Positions 1 to 7,808 of a stretch of DNA of 16,794 nucleotides are shown here, in pieces. Every line of letters begins with the position of its first letter. Position 1 is the first letter of the stretch. The translations under genes and the position numbers were made by a program. This DNA comes from an uncultured Candidatus Saccharibacteria bacterium (GTDB lineage: Bacteria; Patescibacteriota; Saccharimonadia; Saccharimonadales; Saccharimonadaceae), in contig CALHQU010000040.1 in NCBI GenBank assembly GCA_938038145.1, positions 1 through 16,794 of the forward strand, written 5' to 3'. The notes beneath the pieces are model-generated. The model was not told where the DNA came from. It worked only from the letters and a program-made list of their open reading frames with translations, and searched no databases.

Positions 1-1200
1 CTGAATATTTTTATTTATATGATTTATGGCTGTGTTGGTGCTATTCCAGGATGATTCTACGATATTTTTACTGCCGACATGCCACATATAATGACCGATA
101 AATAATGTCAGGACAATAGATATTACAATAGACCACCATTTTTTATTAGAAAAAATAAGCCCGATGAATACCGCAATCAAGCCGTAAAACGCTGGCGCTG
201 AATAAGTGAAGTATCGATCTAAGTAAACTGGTCGACCCTGGCTGAGTATGTAAACGATGATCATTGGCAGCAGCAGCCAAATTGTTAAAATCCAAATTGC
301 TGCTTGGTATTTTGGGCATTTTTTGGCTAGGATGAATGAAATTGCGACTATAATTGGCGGCAGTAGCAACCCAAAATAGCGGACAATTCTGTCGTCGTAA
401 GTCAAGAACATTGATAATGTTGTCGGGATGGTAAATTTGGTGACTTCAGGGATCCAGAAGCCGCCACTTACTCGGCTGGTTTGGGAGATCATAATTGGTA
501 GCCAGGGGAGGAATAGTAAAAAGCATGTCCCGGCGGCAAGCCAAACGTTTTTGTCCTTAAATATATTTTTTATGGCAGTGTGATTTCCGCCAAGCTTTAG
601 CCAAATATAAACAAAATGTGCGGGCAGCATTAACGCTAGGAAATATTGTGTATAAAGACCGAGTGCCACTAAAATTCCGTATAGTGCCCACCAAAACTTC
701 TTATTTTTGTGCTCGACCGCCACGACGAATGCGTAAGTCATTGCTACAGCCAAAAGTGCTGCCAGTGCGTACATTCGGGCTTCGTCGCTATAGCGGATTA
801 AGAATGGTCCTAGCGCTGCTAAAAAACTTCCAAATACGGCGATTCTTTTAGAGAAAAGTTTTTGGAGTAATAGAAACAATAGGGCAATCGTCAGAACTCC
901 GCACGTAACACTAAATCCTCTGAGCGAAGCTACGGAATTGCCGAAAATCAATTGCCAAACGTGCATAATAGCGTAATAAAGCGGCGGGTGGACATCTGTG
1001 GTTGTGATGGTGATAATTTCTCTGATTGGCTGCTGAATGATAGCCGCCGTATATCCTTCGTCGTGCCAAATATCGGCTTTTGTTAAATAGATAAGTCGAA
1101 CGTTGATGGCTAAAATTAAGATTGGAATTAGCCAGATCCAACCGGGCATTTTATGAAGAAATGCATATAGCTTTTTAAGATATATACGGATTTTTCTCAT
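1..1200 (-). CDS. GT39/PMT-type membrane glycosyltransferase, 3' end outside window
   Basis: Reading the minus strand from the ATG at 1200 gives 400 open codons to the window edge, so the C-terminus is missing. The protein starts MRKIRIYLKK, has a first membrane segment at about residues 20-39, then an extracytoplasmic loop with WHDEGYT (D47, E48) and HPPLYY (71-76), followed by many hydrophobic segments. An acidic pair just after TM1 and an HPPLY-type motif are typical of GT39/PMT_2 enzymes, which move a sugar from a polyprenyl-phosphate carrier to an acceptor on the outer face of the membrane. It starts 3 bases after the gatD stop with no Shine-Dalgarno, so it is probably translated by reinitiation at the end of the murT-gatD operon. 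Acceptor and sugar cannot be told from sequence; a lipid, protein or wall polymer are all possible. Confidence 0.85.
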   Translation of the reverse strand, partial: MRKIRIYLKKLYAFLHKMPGWIWLIPILILAINVRLIYLTKADIWHDEGYTAAIIQQPIREIITITTTDVHPPLYYAIMHVWQLIFGNSVASLRGFSVTCGVLTIALLFLLLQKLFSKRIAVFGSFLAALGPFLIRYSDEARMYALAALLAVAMTYAFVVAVEHKNKKFWWALYGILVALGLYTQYFLALMLPAHFVYIWLKLGGNHTAIKNIFKDKNVWLAAGTCFLLFLPWLPIMISQTSRVSGGFWIPEVTKFTIPTTLSMFLTYDDRIVRYFGLLLPPIIVAISFILAKKCPKYQAAIWILTIWLLLPMIIVYILSQGRPVYLDRYFTYSAPAFYGLIAVFIGLIFSNKKWWSIVISIVLTLFIGHYMWHVGSKNIVESSWNSTNTAINHINKNIQ

Positions 1201-1203
1201 GAA

Positions 1204-1926
1204 TTATCTGGATAATTTTAACGCTATCTCTTTCGCCTTATTCGCTAAAGTATCGTCAATTTTTTCCAGCCCCGAATCTGCGCTTACGCCGCGTCGCTCT
1301 AGCGCCTCGCCAATAAGAAAGTCTGCAATTTGCGGGTTTTTGGGCAGAATCGGACCATGGAGATAAGTGGCGATGATATTGTTGTAGCGAACGCCTTCGT
1401 TTGCGTCGGTCATATTATTGCCGGCGCCTTTAATAACTTGCCCAAGAGGTTTGGCGGTCTTATCTAAGAAAGTTTGTCCGCTGTGATTTTCATAGCCAAC
1501 GATATCTCCAAATTCCTGACTTTTGATGACAATGTTGCCAATCATCCGCTCGTCGCCAGCAATCGTTTCAATTGGCAGAATGTTAGCGCCAACAATTTCC
1601 TCGCCCTTGAGTGTTCGGAAAAACCGACCAAATAATTGGTACATTCCGCAAATCATCAACATCGGCACGCCGTCTTTTGCTAATTGCCGCAGTTCATCAG
1701 CTCGCGACAGAAGATCATTTTGGATAATCGTCTGCCCAGAATCTTGTCCGCCTCCGCCAACAAAAATATCAATTTTAGAAAAATCTGTTGAATCGCCTGG
1801 ATTGTGATCGATAATCTCAACTTCGAAGCCGCGTCGTTCTAGTCGTTTTTTCAGGACTAGCGTGTTGCCCCAGTCGCCATAAAGATTCATATCTCGCGGA
1901 TAAAGTTGCGCAATTGTTATTTTCAT
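1204..1926 (-). CDS. gatD: GatD, glutamine amidotransferase subunit of lipid II isoglutaminyl synthase
   Basis: This 240-residue protein is a class I (triad) glutaminase. The nucleophile is C93 in ICGMYQ and the partner histidine H190 in ATYLHGP, close to C94 and H189 reported for S. aureus GatD. R127 in GDERMIGN matches the glutamine-binding arginine region. The protein releases ammonia from glutamine and passes it to MurT, which amidates the D-Glu of the lipid II stem to D-isoglutamine at the cytoplasmic membrane. The start ATG shares one base with the murT stop (TAATG), so the two subunits are translationally coupled. CobB/CobQ-type amidotransferases are the nearest alternative, but adjacency to murT decides it. 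Confidence 0.93.
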   Translation of the reverse strand: MKITIAQLYPRDMNLYGDWGNTLVLKKRLERRGFEVEIIDHNPGDSTDFSKIDIFVGGGGQDSGQTIIQNDLLSRADELRQLAKDGVPMLMICGMYQLFGRFFRTLKGEEIVGANILPIETIAGDERMIGNIVIKSQEFGDIVGYENHSGQTFLDKTAKPLGQVIKGAGNNMTDANEGVRYNNIIATYLHGPILPKNPQIADFLIGEALERRGVSADSGLEKIDDTLANKAKEIALKLSR

Positions 1927-3188
1927 TATGATATTTCCTCCACGTCGGTTTTTTCGCTCAGCAAGCGACGAATTGCTGTCATGGCTGTGTAGCTACAAAA
2001 AATCTGTTTTGGCTCATCGGGATTAGTATTAATGAAATCTTCCAGGGCTTTCGAAATATTGGTGCCAATTTTCCCAATTGGAATGCCGTCACATTGAAGT
2101 CGCAAAGCCATATCGTAGGCGCGCGCGCCGCTGATCATTGCTACGTTTTCTAATAGCGAAAAATCGACGTCCCAGAACCAACTTACATCTCGTCCGTCGG
2201 CGTAATTGTCATTAACGGCGATCATCGTGGTGCTATTGTTTTTGGCGAACGACAGAAGTGCCAACCGAAAGCCGCTCGGATTTTTCACCAAAATAAGCTC
2301 AATTGGCGTGCCGTTTAAGTAAATCGTTTCGCCACGACCAAACGCCGGCTTTATGTTTGCCAGCGCAGATAAAATCGTATCGGTAATTTCCGGTCCCGCG
2401 ATTTGTCGAGCCAGGGCAACCGCTGCCGCCGCGTTGAGAAGATTATAAACTCCAGTAAGTTGCAGGTCTACGTCAATTTCTTTATTGTCAATTTGAAAAG
2501 TTGCCTGTTGAGCGTTAATTTTTTTCAATAAAACATCAGCCGCCACGCTTTGATTTGCGACTGCGGTTCCGTATTTTAGAGTGTCATCCGTCGGCATCAA
2601 TTGAAGTAATTCGCTGGTTGTGCCGAAGAAAACTTTTTTAGCTTGGATATGTTCGCTAATCTTAAAAATTCGCGGATCGTCGCGGTTGAGAACGACAGTG
2701 TCGCTGGTGGCTTCAGCTATTTTTTGAAGTAGTGCGGCTGTATTGTCAATTTCTCCAAATCTGTCCAATTGATCGCGCATAACATTCAGAAGCAGGGAAA
2801 AGCGCGGACGAACAATCTGCACGAATTTAACCGCCCAAGCCTCGTCCAGTTCCAGAACCGCAATGTCAGCGTCCAGCTTACCGCGGATGTTAACCTCATC
2901 AAGTAGCGCCGCCGCCACACCTCGGGAAAAATTGCTACCAGTGCGATTGGTGAAAACTTTCAGCCCGACTGATTCCAGCAACTCTACGACAATTTTTGTC
3001 GTCGTCGTTTTTCCATTCGTTCCGCTGATAATCACTACGCCTTGCGGCAAATCTGCCAACGTTCTCTGAATAAATTTTGGGTCAATTTTTTCAATCACCA
3101 AACCCGGCAAGGCTGAACCGCCACCGCGTAATTTAGCGACTTTCTTGACGCTTTTGCCAATAATAGTACTAATCATCTGTCTTGCCAT
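1926..3188 (-). CDS. murT: MurT, Mur ligase-like subunit of lipid II isoglutaminyl synthase
   Basis: This 420-residue protein has a Mur ligase central domain with the P-loop GTNGKTT at 56-62, LNVMRDQLDRFG at 134-145 and NRDDP at 168-172. A C-terminal DUF1727-type domain contains KNPSGF (302-307) and DGRDVSWFWDVDF (331-343), the segment carrying the conserved aspartate of the family. It activates the D-Glu alpha-carboxylate of lipid II with ATP and uses ammonia from GatD. Characterised Gram-positive MurT proteins carry a four-cysteine zinc ribbon in the central domain. Here the whole protein has only two cysteines (C366 and C398), neither in that region, so the ribbon is absent. The start ATG lies 7 bases after a -10 box, with no room for a leader. 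Confidence 0.93.
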   Translation of the reverse strand: MARQMISTIIGKSVKKVAKLRGGGSALPGLVIEKIDPKFIQRTLADLPQGVVIISGTNGKTTTTKIVVELLESVGLKVFTNRTGSNFSRGVAAALLDEVNIRGKLDADIAVLELDEAWAVKFVQIVRPRFSLLLNVMRDQLDRFGEIDNTAALLQKIAEATSDTVVLNRDDPRIFKISEHIQAKKVFFGTTSELLQLMPTDDTLKYGTAVANQSVAADVLLKKINAQQATFQIDNKEIDVDLQLTGVYNLLNAAAAVALARQIAGPEITDTILSALANIKPAFGRGETIYLNGTPIELILVKNPSGFRLALLSFAKNNSTTMIAVNDNYADGRDVSWFWDVDFSLLENVAMISGARAYDMALRLQCDGIPIGKIGTNISKALEDFINTNPDEPKQIFCSYTAMTAIRRLLSEKTDVEEIS

Positions 3189-3195
3189 ATTGTCT

Positions 3196-3225
3196 ATTAT
3201 ACTCTGCCGGGTCGATGTGCTACAA
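3196..3225 (-). promoter_or_regulatory. Promoter of murT-gatD-GT39 operon
   Basis: On the minus strand, TTGTAG (3225-3220) is followed after 18 bases by TATAAT (3201-3196). Seven bases then separate the -10 box from the murT ATG at 3188, so transcription should begin at or one base before the start codon. The -35 hexamer overlaps the -10 box of the divergent promoter at 3218-3226, so polymerase can occupy only one of the two at a time. Confidence 0.65.
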
Positions 3226-3226
3226 T
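3218..3226 (+). promoter_or_regulatory. Extended -10 promoter of the membrane protein-Clp operon
   Basis: TGCTACAAT (3218-3226) is an extended -10 element (TG-n-TACAAT). Six bases follow before the ATG at 3233, which places the expected +1 on the A of the start codon. No good -35 hexamer is visible. It overlaps the divergent murT promoter. Confidence 0.6.
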
Positions 3227-3232
3227 ATCAAT

Positions 3233-3613
3233 ATGTTTTTGGTGGGTATCTTTCAGTGGTGGTATGGCAATGGCTTGTTGCAATATATACGACAAAGTTT
3301 TCTGGGGGTTTTACGAACCGCGGATTTTTTCTCAGTCGGGCTACTTTTGAAAACCTTATTCAATCCGTTTCGCCAGATTTCGGCCGCTCCAGTTGGCGGC
3401 GACTTATCTGTGCAGCTATCTGCGTTTTTTGACAAGATGTTCTCGCGAGTAATTGGCGCGGTGGTGCGCTCCATGGTGATAATTATTGGAATATTGATGA
3501 TATTGCTACGATTTTTGTGGATGATTTTAGGAATTATTATGTGGCTGGCGCTGCCGCTGATGCCGTTTATCGGAATTATTTTATGGCAATTGGGAGTTTC
3601 TGTATGGAAATAG
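3233..3613 (+). CDS. Small multi-pass membrane protein, partner of the downstream Clp ATPase (function unknown)
   Basis: I chose ATG 3233 (126 residues) over a TTG at 3182 because the -10 box ends six bases upstream and the TTG would overlap the divergent murT start. The first half is amphipathic and aromatic (FQWWYGNGLL near the N-terminus, then a segment containing LLKTLFNPFR). The second half, from about residue 72 on, is almost continuously hydrophobic and makes two or more membrane segments. I recognise no catalytic motif. Its last ten bases overlap the start of the Clp-like gene, whose protein also has N-terminal membrane segments. Translational coupling suggests the two products act together at the membrane, but the role is not known to me. 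Confidence 0.75.
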   Translation: MFLVGIFQWWYGNGLLQYIRQSFLGVLRTADFFSVGLLLKTLFNPFRQISAAPVGGDLSVQLSAFFDKMFSRVIGAVVRSMVIIIGILMILLRFLWMILGIIMWLALPLMPFIGIILWQLGVSVWK

Positions 3614-6054
3614 AGCCGAGATTTAATTACGACAGTTTACGGTCTCGGAAGGCGCGATTTTCTGTAAGGTTTGGTAATGCTTGGCATGTCGTGGCGATAG
3701 CTGTCGGCATTATGATGGTGCTACTTGGTTTGTGGTCGTTGATTGAACACGGGGCGATCGGCTGGCTATTATTTGGTCTGAGTGGCCCGATGATTATGGT
3801 GTCGATTTGGTGGGAAAAAGATCTTAAGACGGCAGAAATTAGTAAAAATCCTAAGACAATTGACGATGTGATGGCGGCGGACGTTTTGGGCAAATTGCCG
3901 CGCAGACCGACGCCGATTGATATTGCTGAGGCGATTACAGGCACGCGAGCTGGGCAATTTTTGGCAGTGCGGCTGGGTTTGACGCCGAATTTCTTGCGCA
4001 ATATTTCCGTCGACGATCCGGATCGAACGGAGCAGATTTGGAAGGCAGCGATTGAAATTTGGCAGAGCACGGAAAGTCCGAAGATTACTAGCGCGGTTTT
4101 GGCGGCGGCGATAGTAAAACAATTGCCACAGCACGATTCTTTGCTGGCGAATATGAAGATCGATTTTCATGATATCGAGGAGGCTATTCGATGGTACGAG
4201 CGAATAAAGGCGCTGATTGACCAATATAAAGAGAAGCCGTTAAATACGGGCGGAATTGCTAGGGATTGGTCTTTTGGTTATACGCCACTGCTGAGTCGAT
4301 TTGCTCAGAATATTAGCGTCAGCGTATCTGGCGGCGCGTTTACAACTAAGTTGGCTGCGCATGAGGAGGCACTGGGGCAGATGCTTAAAACGTTTAGTTA
4401 TGGCGGGCGGCAGAATATTACGCTGGTTGGAGCTGATGGTGCGGGAAAAAGTACCGTTGTGTTGGCGTTTGCGGAAATGTTGATTGACGGACATCGAGGC
4501 GTTCCTGGTTCGCTGATGTACCAGCAGGTTTTTATGCTTGACGCGTCGTCGTTGATCAGCGTGGCGTCGGGTCGCGGGGAATTGGAAAATCTAGTCACGA
4601 TGATTTTGAACGAAGCTTTTCTGTCGAAAAACGTGATTTTATGTCTGGACAATGCACAATTATTCTTCGAAGAAGGCGTTGGTTCGGTTGACCTGAGTAA
4701 TGTGTTATTGCCAATTCTGGAGGTGGGCAGACTTAGGACGATTTTAACGATGGACGATCAGCGATTTTTGCAAATTTCCCAGACTAAGCCGCAGCTTGCT
4801 CACGCCTTGAATACAATTGCAATTCAGCCGTCAAATGAACCCGAAACTATGAAAATTATGCGCGATCAATTGGTTTTATTTGAAGCGCAGCACAAAGTGA
4901 CATATATGTATCAGGCGCTGGCGGAGGCATATCGTGTTGGCGATCGTTATGTTCAAGATTTGGTGATGCCAGGTAAGGCGTTGAAAATTTTGGAAGCGGC
5001 GGCAAGTTACGCCAGTGGTGGGCTAGTGACCGCGCAGTCTGTGGATGACGCGATTGAAAAGACTCTTGGTATAAAAATTTCGGTAGCATCTTTGAGTGAC
5101 GAAAAGGAAAAATTGTTAAACTTGGAGTCATTAATTCATCAGCGAATGATCAATCAAACGCGAGCCGTGACAGTTGTTTCTGACGCTATTCGCCGCGCGC
5201 GCACAGGTGTTAGAAATCAGAATCGACCGATTGGCGCGTTTCTGTTTCTTGGTCCGACTGGTGTTGGTAAGACGGAGCTTTCTAAAGCTTTGGCGGATGT
5301 TTATTTTGGCGGTGAAGGCAATATGATTCGCTTGGATTTGAACGAATTTGTTAGGCCGGATGACGTGGCTAGGTTAATTGCGGATGGCGCGAGAGACCCA
5401 GGAAGTTTGACCGCTCAGGTTCAGAAGCGCCCGTTCTCTGTTGTGCTTTTGGATGAAATTGAAAAGGCTCATCCTCAGGTTTTGACGACGCTTCTGCAGC
5501 TTTTGGATGAGGGAATATTGCGTGATGAAAATAACCGAGAAATTAGTTTTCGCGATACGATTGTAATTGCGACATCAAATGCTGGCGCGGATAGGATTCG
5601 CGAATATATTGAGAGGGGCTATCAATTGGAGCAGTTCGAGCAGACATTTATTAACGAGTTGATTAATGCCAATTTATTCCGTCCAGAATTCTTAAACCGT
5701 TTTGATGAAATTGTTCTGTTCCGTCCGCTAGGAAAAGAGGAGTTGCTGCAGGTTGTTGATTTGATTTTGGCGGGAGTTAATAAGACTTTGGCGCCGCAAA
5801 AAATTCAAGTTGCGGTCGAGGAAGAAGGTAAGAAATTGTTGGTCGAGGCTGGCTATGATCCAAGATTGGGAGCTCGCCCGATGCGCCGCGTCGTCCAGCG
5901 AGCTGTCGAGAATACCGTCGCCAAGCAAATGCTGGCGGGAACTGTCGCACCTGGCTCAACTACAATTATCACCGCTGATCAAATTCGCCAAATTTTAGGT
6001 TCGCAATCCGCGCAAATATCGCCAGAGATTCAGAACCCGCCGTTGAATAGCTAG
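3604..6054 (+). CDS. Membrane-anchored Clp-like (ClpC/ClpB-type) double AAA+ ATPase
   Basis: The start is ATG 3604 (816 residues), with GGGAG at 3592-3596 seven bases upstream. Domains in order: two membrane segments at about 28-44 and 50-70; a helical region at about 85-210 resembling a Clp N-domain; AAA-1 with Walker A GADGAGKST (276-284); AAA-2 with Walker A GPTGVGKTE (550-558), Walker B VVLLDEIE (D617, E618), sensor-1 IATSN (655-659), FLNRFDE and sensor-2 GARPMRR (756-762). AAA-1's Walker B reads LCLDN (D349, N350), lacking the catalytic glutamate, so AAA-1 probably binds ATP without efficient hydrolysis while AAA-2 drives unfolding. There is no long ClpB middle coiled coil and no clear GF-type ClpP-docking loop after sensor-1. 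It is likely an unfoldase or disaggregase held at the membrane and coupled to the 126-residue protein upstream. Confidence 0.88.
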   Translation: MEIEPRFNYDSLRSRKARFSVRFGNAWHVVAIAVGIMMVLLGLWSLIEHGAIGWLLFGLSGPMIMVSIWWEKDLKTAEISKNPKTIDDVMAADVLGKLPRRPTPIDIAEAITGTRAGQFLAVRLGLTPNFLRNISVDDPDRTEQIWKAAIEIWQSTESPKITSAVLAAAIVKQLPQHDSLLANMKIDFHDIEEAIRWYERIKALIDQYKEKPLNTGGIARDWSFGYTPLLSRFAQNISVSVSGGAFTTKLAAHEEALGQMLKTFSYGGRQNITLVGADGAGKSTVVLAFAEMLIDGHRGVPGSLMYQQVFMLDASSLISVASGRGELENLVTMILNEAFLSKNVILCLDNAQLFFEEGVGSVDLSNVLLPILEVGRLRTILTMDDQRFLQISQTKPQLAHALNTIAIQPSNEPETMKIMRDQLVLFEAQHKVTYMYQALAEAYRVGDRYVQDLVMPGKALKILEAAASYASGGLVTAQSVDDAIEKTLGIKISVASLSDEKEKLLNLESLIHQRMINQTRAVTVVSDAIRRARTGVRNQNRPIGAFLFLGPTGVGKTELSKALADVYFGGEGNMIRLDLNEFVRPDDVARLIADGARDPGSLTAQVQKRPFSVVLLDEIEKAHPQVLTTLLQLLDEGILRDENNREISFRDTIVIATSNAGADRIREYIERGYQLEQFEQTFINELINANLFRPEFLNRFDEIVLFRPLGKEELLQVVDLILAGVNKTLAPQKIQVAVEEEGKKLLVEAGYDPRLGARPMRRVVQRAVENTVAKQMLAGTVAPGSTTIITADQIRQILGSQSAQISPEIQNPPLNS

Positions 6055-6095
6055 CTCAGCCGCTCGACTAGTGTTTTTATGGTGTAGTCATAAAT

Positions 6096-6118
6096 AAAAA
6101 ACCCGTCATAATGACGAG
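6096..6118 (-). terminator. Rho-independent terminator of tRNA-Arg(TCG)
   Basis: Read on the minus strand, CTCGTCA (6118-6112) pairs with TGACGGG (6108-6102) around a three-base loop, followed by six T (6101-6096). The outer stem has a G-U pair in the minus transcript but a C-A mismatch in the plus transcript. That fits a terminator for the tRNA better than one for the Clp gene ending at 6054. Confidence 0.75.
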
Positions 6119-6124
6119 CTATTT

Positions 6125-6201
6125 TGGTACACCCGGCAAGATTCGAACTTGCGACCCCTTGGTTCGAAGCCAAGTACTCTAATCCGCTGAGCTACGGGTG
6201 C
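6125..6201 (-). tRNA. tRNA-Arg(TCG)
   Basis: The 77-nt gene folds as a full cloverleaf on the minus strand: acceptor GCACCCG/CGGGTGT (a G-U at the first pair), D-stem GCTC/GAGT, anticodon stem CTTGG/CCAAG around CTTCGAA (anticodon TCG, reading CGA-type codons), and T-stem GCAAG/CTTGC with loop TTCGAAT. Discriminator A and CCA are encoded. Confidence 0.96.
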
Positions 6202-6211
6202 GTATGAAGTT

Positions 6212-6240
6212 ATTATATCATAGATGACGGCCGAGTAAAA
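6212..6240 (-). promoter_or_regulatory. Promoter of tRNA-Arg(TCG)
   Basis: The minus strand has TTTTAC (6240-6235), a 17-base spacer and TATAAT (6217-6212) preceded by TG (extended -10 TGATATAAT). Ten bases lie between the -10 box and the tRNA 5' end, so the primary transcript has a 5' leader of only a few bases. It shares the intergenic region with the divergent murB promoter. Confidence 0.75.
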
Positions 6241-6249
6241 TGATATACT
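6241..6249 (+). promoter_or_regulatory. Extended -10 promoter of murB
   Basis: TGATATACT is an extended -10 element whose hexamer TATACT (6244-6249) is six bases from ATG 6256. This predicts a leaderless murB mRNA and supports that start over the ATG at 6265. A -35 hexamer is weak or absent. Confidence 0.6.
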
Positions 6250-6255
6250 ATATGC

Positions 6256-7278
6256 ATGGATGTTATGACTAATATATCACTGAAACAATATACAACTATG
6301 AAATTGGGAGGTGAGACTCGCTATATGGCGACGGCAGATTCTGCTGGTGATGTTGTGTCGCTATATCGTAATGCCCGAAAGGAAAATTTGCCGATTTTTG
6401 TGTTGGGCGGTGGTAGCAATGTGATTACGCATGACGAGGTTTTTGAAGGAATCGTGCTGTTGAATAAGATCAAAGGTTTTGAGGTTATCTCTGAAACCGA
6501 CGAAACAACTGATGTGAAAATTGGTGCGGGCGAAGTTTGGGATGAGGCTGTTGAGAAGGTTATTGGGCTTGGACTTCAGGGAATTGAAGCTATGTCGGGG
6601 ATTCCTGGAACGGCTGGAGCTGCGCCAGTCCAGAATGTTGGGGCGTACGGGCAAGAAATTGCCGACACGTTGATTAGTCTGGAAGCTTACGATTCAAAAA
6701 CCGACACAATTGTAGCTATTTCTGCCGATGAATGTGACTTTTCTTATCGAAATAGCATTTTTCGCGATAAGGAAAAAGGACGATATTGCATTCTGAATAT
6801 TACTTTGCGACTAAATAAATCAGAGCCGAAGCCGCCGTATTACGCTTCTTTGCAGAAATATATTGACGAGAATGATATTCGTGAGGTCAATTTGTCGGTG
6901 ATTCGCGTGGCAGTTCTTAACATTCGTTCGGAAAAATTGCCAGACCCAGCGGAATTGCCAAGTGCGGGCTCTTTCTTCAAAAATGCGCTGGTTGAAAAAT
7001 GGAAATTGGAAGAATTGCAAAGAGAATATAGCGATATTCCAAATTATGCAATGTCTGACGGAAGATATAAAATACCGACAGGTTGGTTGATAGATAAGGC
7101 TGGCTTAAGGGGTTATCGCAGTCACGGCATGCGGGTTTATGAGAAGAACGCGTTGGTGCTCGTAAACGATTCGGCAACAGGATATGATGATTTGGCGGCG
7201 ATTCGCGAGGAAATTGTGCAAATTGTCTTTGATAAGTTCGGTATAAAAATTGAGCAAGAGCCGTTAGAACTTTCCTGA
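6256..7278 (+). CDS. murB: UDP-N-acetylenolpyruvoylglucosamine reductase MurB
   Basis: This 340-residue cytosolic flavoenzyme reduces enolpyruvyl-UDP-GlcNAc to UDP-MurNAc with NADPH, the step after MurA. The FAD-binding region shows VLGGGSNVI (49-57) and IPGTAGAAPVQNVGAYGQE (116-134). YRNSIF (164-169) has R165. SAGSFFKN (236-243) carries the proton-donor serine S239, and the C-terminal EQE segment supplies the catalytic glutamate, probably E335. YRxSxF in the YR-loop position points to a type I (E. coli-like) enzyme. The length is normal and all expected catalytic positions are present. The -10 box ends six bases upstream and no Shine-Dalgarno is visible. It ends in TGA just before a short palindrome and the pilin operon promoter. 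Confidence 0.96.
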   Translation: MDVMTNISLKQYTTMKLGGETRYMATADSAGDVVSLYRNARKENLPIFVLGGGSNVITHDEVFEGIVLLNKIKGFEVISETDETTDVKIGAGEVWDEAVEKVIGLGLQGIEAMSGIPGTAGAAPVQNVGAYGQEIADTLISLEAYDSKTDTIVAISADECDFSYRNSIFRDKEKGRYCILNITLRLNKSEPKPPYYASLQKYIDENDIREVNLSVIRVAVLNIRSEKLPDPAELPSAGSFFKNALVEKWKLEELQREYSDIPNYAMSDGRYKIPTGWLIDKAGLRGYRSHGMRVYEKNALVLVNDSATGYDDLAAIREEIVQIVFDKFGIKIEQEPLELS

Positions 7279-7282
7279 CAAT

Positions 7283-7294
7283 AAGCATATGCTT
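7283..7294. repeat. Perfect 12-bp palindrome upstream of the minor pilin operon
   Basis: AAGCATATGCTT sits between the murB stop and the first minor pilin gene and runs into a T-run (to 7298). Its centre is about 34 bases before the predicted +1 at 7323, where a -35 element would lie. It could be a regulator-binding site or the remains of a weak murB terminator (four-base stem AAGC/GCTT plus Ts). Confidence 0.4.
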
Positions 7295-7310
7295 TTTTGT
7301 AGATTTGCGC

Positions 7311-7316
7311 TACAAT
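7311..7316 (+). promoter_or_regulatory. -10 box of the minor pilin operon
   Basis: TACAAT is followed by six bases and then ATG 7323, the same spacing as at 3221, 6244 and 12725. No convincing -35 hexamer is present at 16-18 bases upstream, so this promoter may need an activator. Confidence 0.5.
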
Positions 7317-7322
7317 ATTGAT

Positions 7323-7808
7323 ATGAATCGTGGGACGGGTGGCTATACGATAATTGAAGTGGCAGTAGTTATTGTAGTTGTGTCGATTTTGGCTGGAGTT
7401 ACTTTGGTTGGTGGTGATAGGTTTTTAAATCGAACCAGAGATGAGCGTCAGCGCGCCAATGTTGCCACATTATCTCTGAAGTTGGAACGATATTATAAGT
7501 ATAGTAGCGTCAGCCGTATTGGCCATGAATATCCATCATGCAGAGACTTGATTAAAAATTTTACGTCTATTGTGGGTGATGATTCGTTGAAAAAAGAATT
7601 GATTAAATGTAATCGGAGCGACTGGGCTGGCGGAAATCACGGCGAGTTATTATATGAAGCGTCTAATATAGATGATGGAGATTGTACAAAGCCGGCTTCT
7701 GGTCCCATAGCTGACGTAGTGGCGGCAACTTGCACTAAATACAGCATTATTTATAGAGAGCGTTTGACGGGAATAGAAAAAAAGGTGGATAGCATATGGC
7801 GCGATTAA
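7323..7808 (+). CDS. Type IV minor pilin, first of four (FimU/GspH position)
   Basis: From ATG 7323 the product is 161 residues. A short leader MNRGTGG is followed by the prepilin peptidase site G7/Y8 and YTIIEV, with the glutamate at mature position 5 (E12), then a hydrophobic helix of about 20 residues. Four cysteines in the globular part (PSCRD, IKCNR, GDCTK, ATCTK) could form two disulfides outside the cell. A TTG 18 bases upstream is an alternative start but would lie on the -10 box. The last 13 bases overlap the next gene. Assignment to the FimU/GspH slot rests on gene order; the domain is too diverged to assign by motif alone. Confidence 0.85.
   Translation: MNRGTGGYTIIEVAVVIVVVSILAGVTLVGGDRFLNRTRDERQRANVATLSLKLERYYKYSSVSRIGHEYPSCRDLIKNFTSIVGDDSLKKELIKCNRSDWAGGNHGELLYEASNIDDGDCTKPASGPIADVVAATCTKYSIIYRERLTGIEKKVDSIWRD

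Noticed and set aside
3182..3232. N-terminal extension of the small membrane protein from a TTG at 3182
   Set aside because: It would overlap the divergent murT start and run through the -10 box at 3221-3226; ATG 3233 fits the promoter.
3517..3603. Longer Clp-like protein starting at ATG 3517
   Set aside because: The extra 29 residues lie inside the upstream gene in another frame and have no ribosome site; ATG 3604 has GGGAG at good spacing.
6055..6095. A plus-strand terminator for the Clp-like gene near the GTGTTTTTATGG run
   Set aside because: I see only a four-base stem (CTAG/CTAG) before five Ts, too weak to report.
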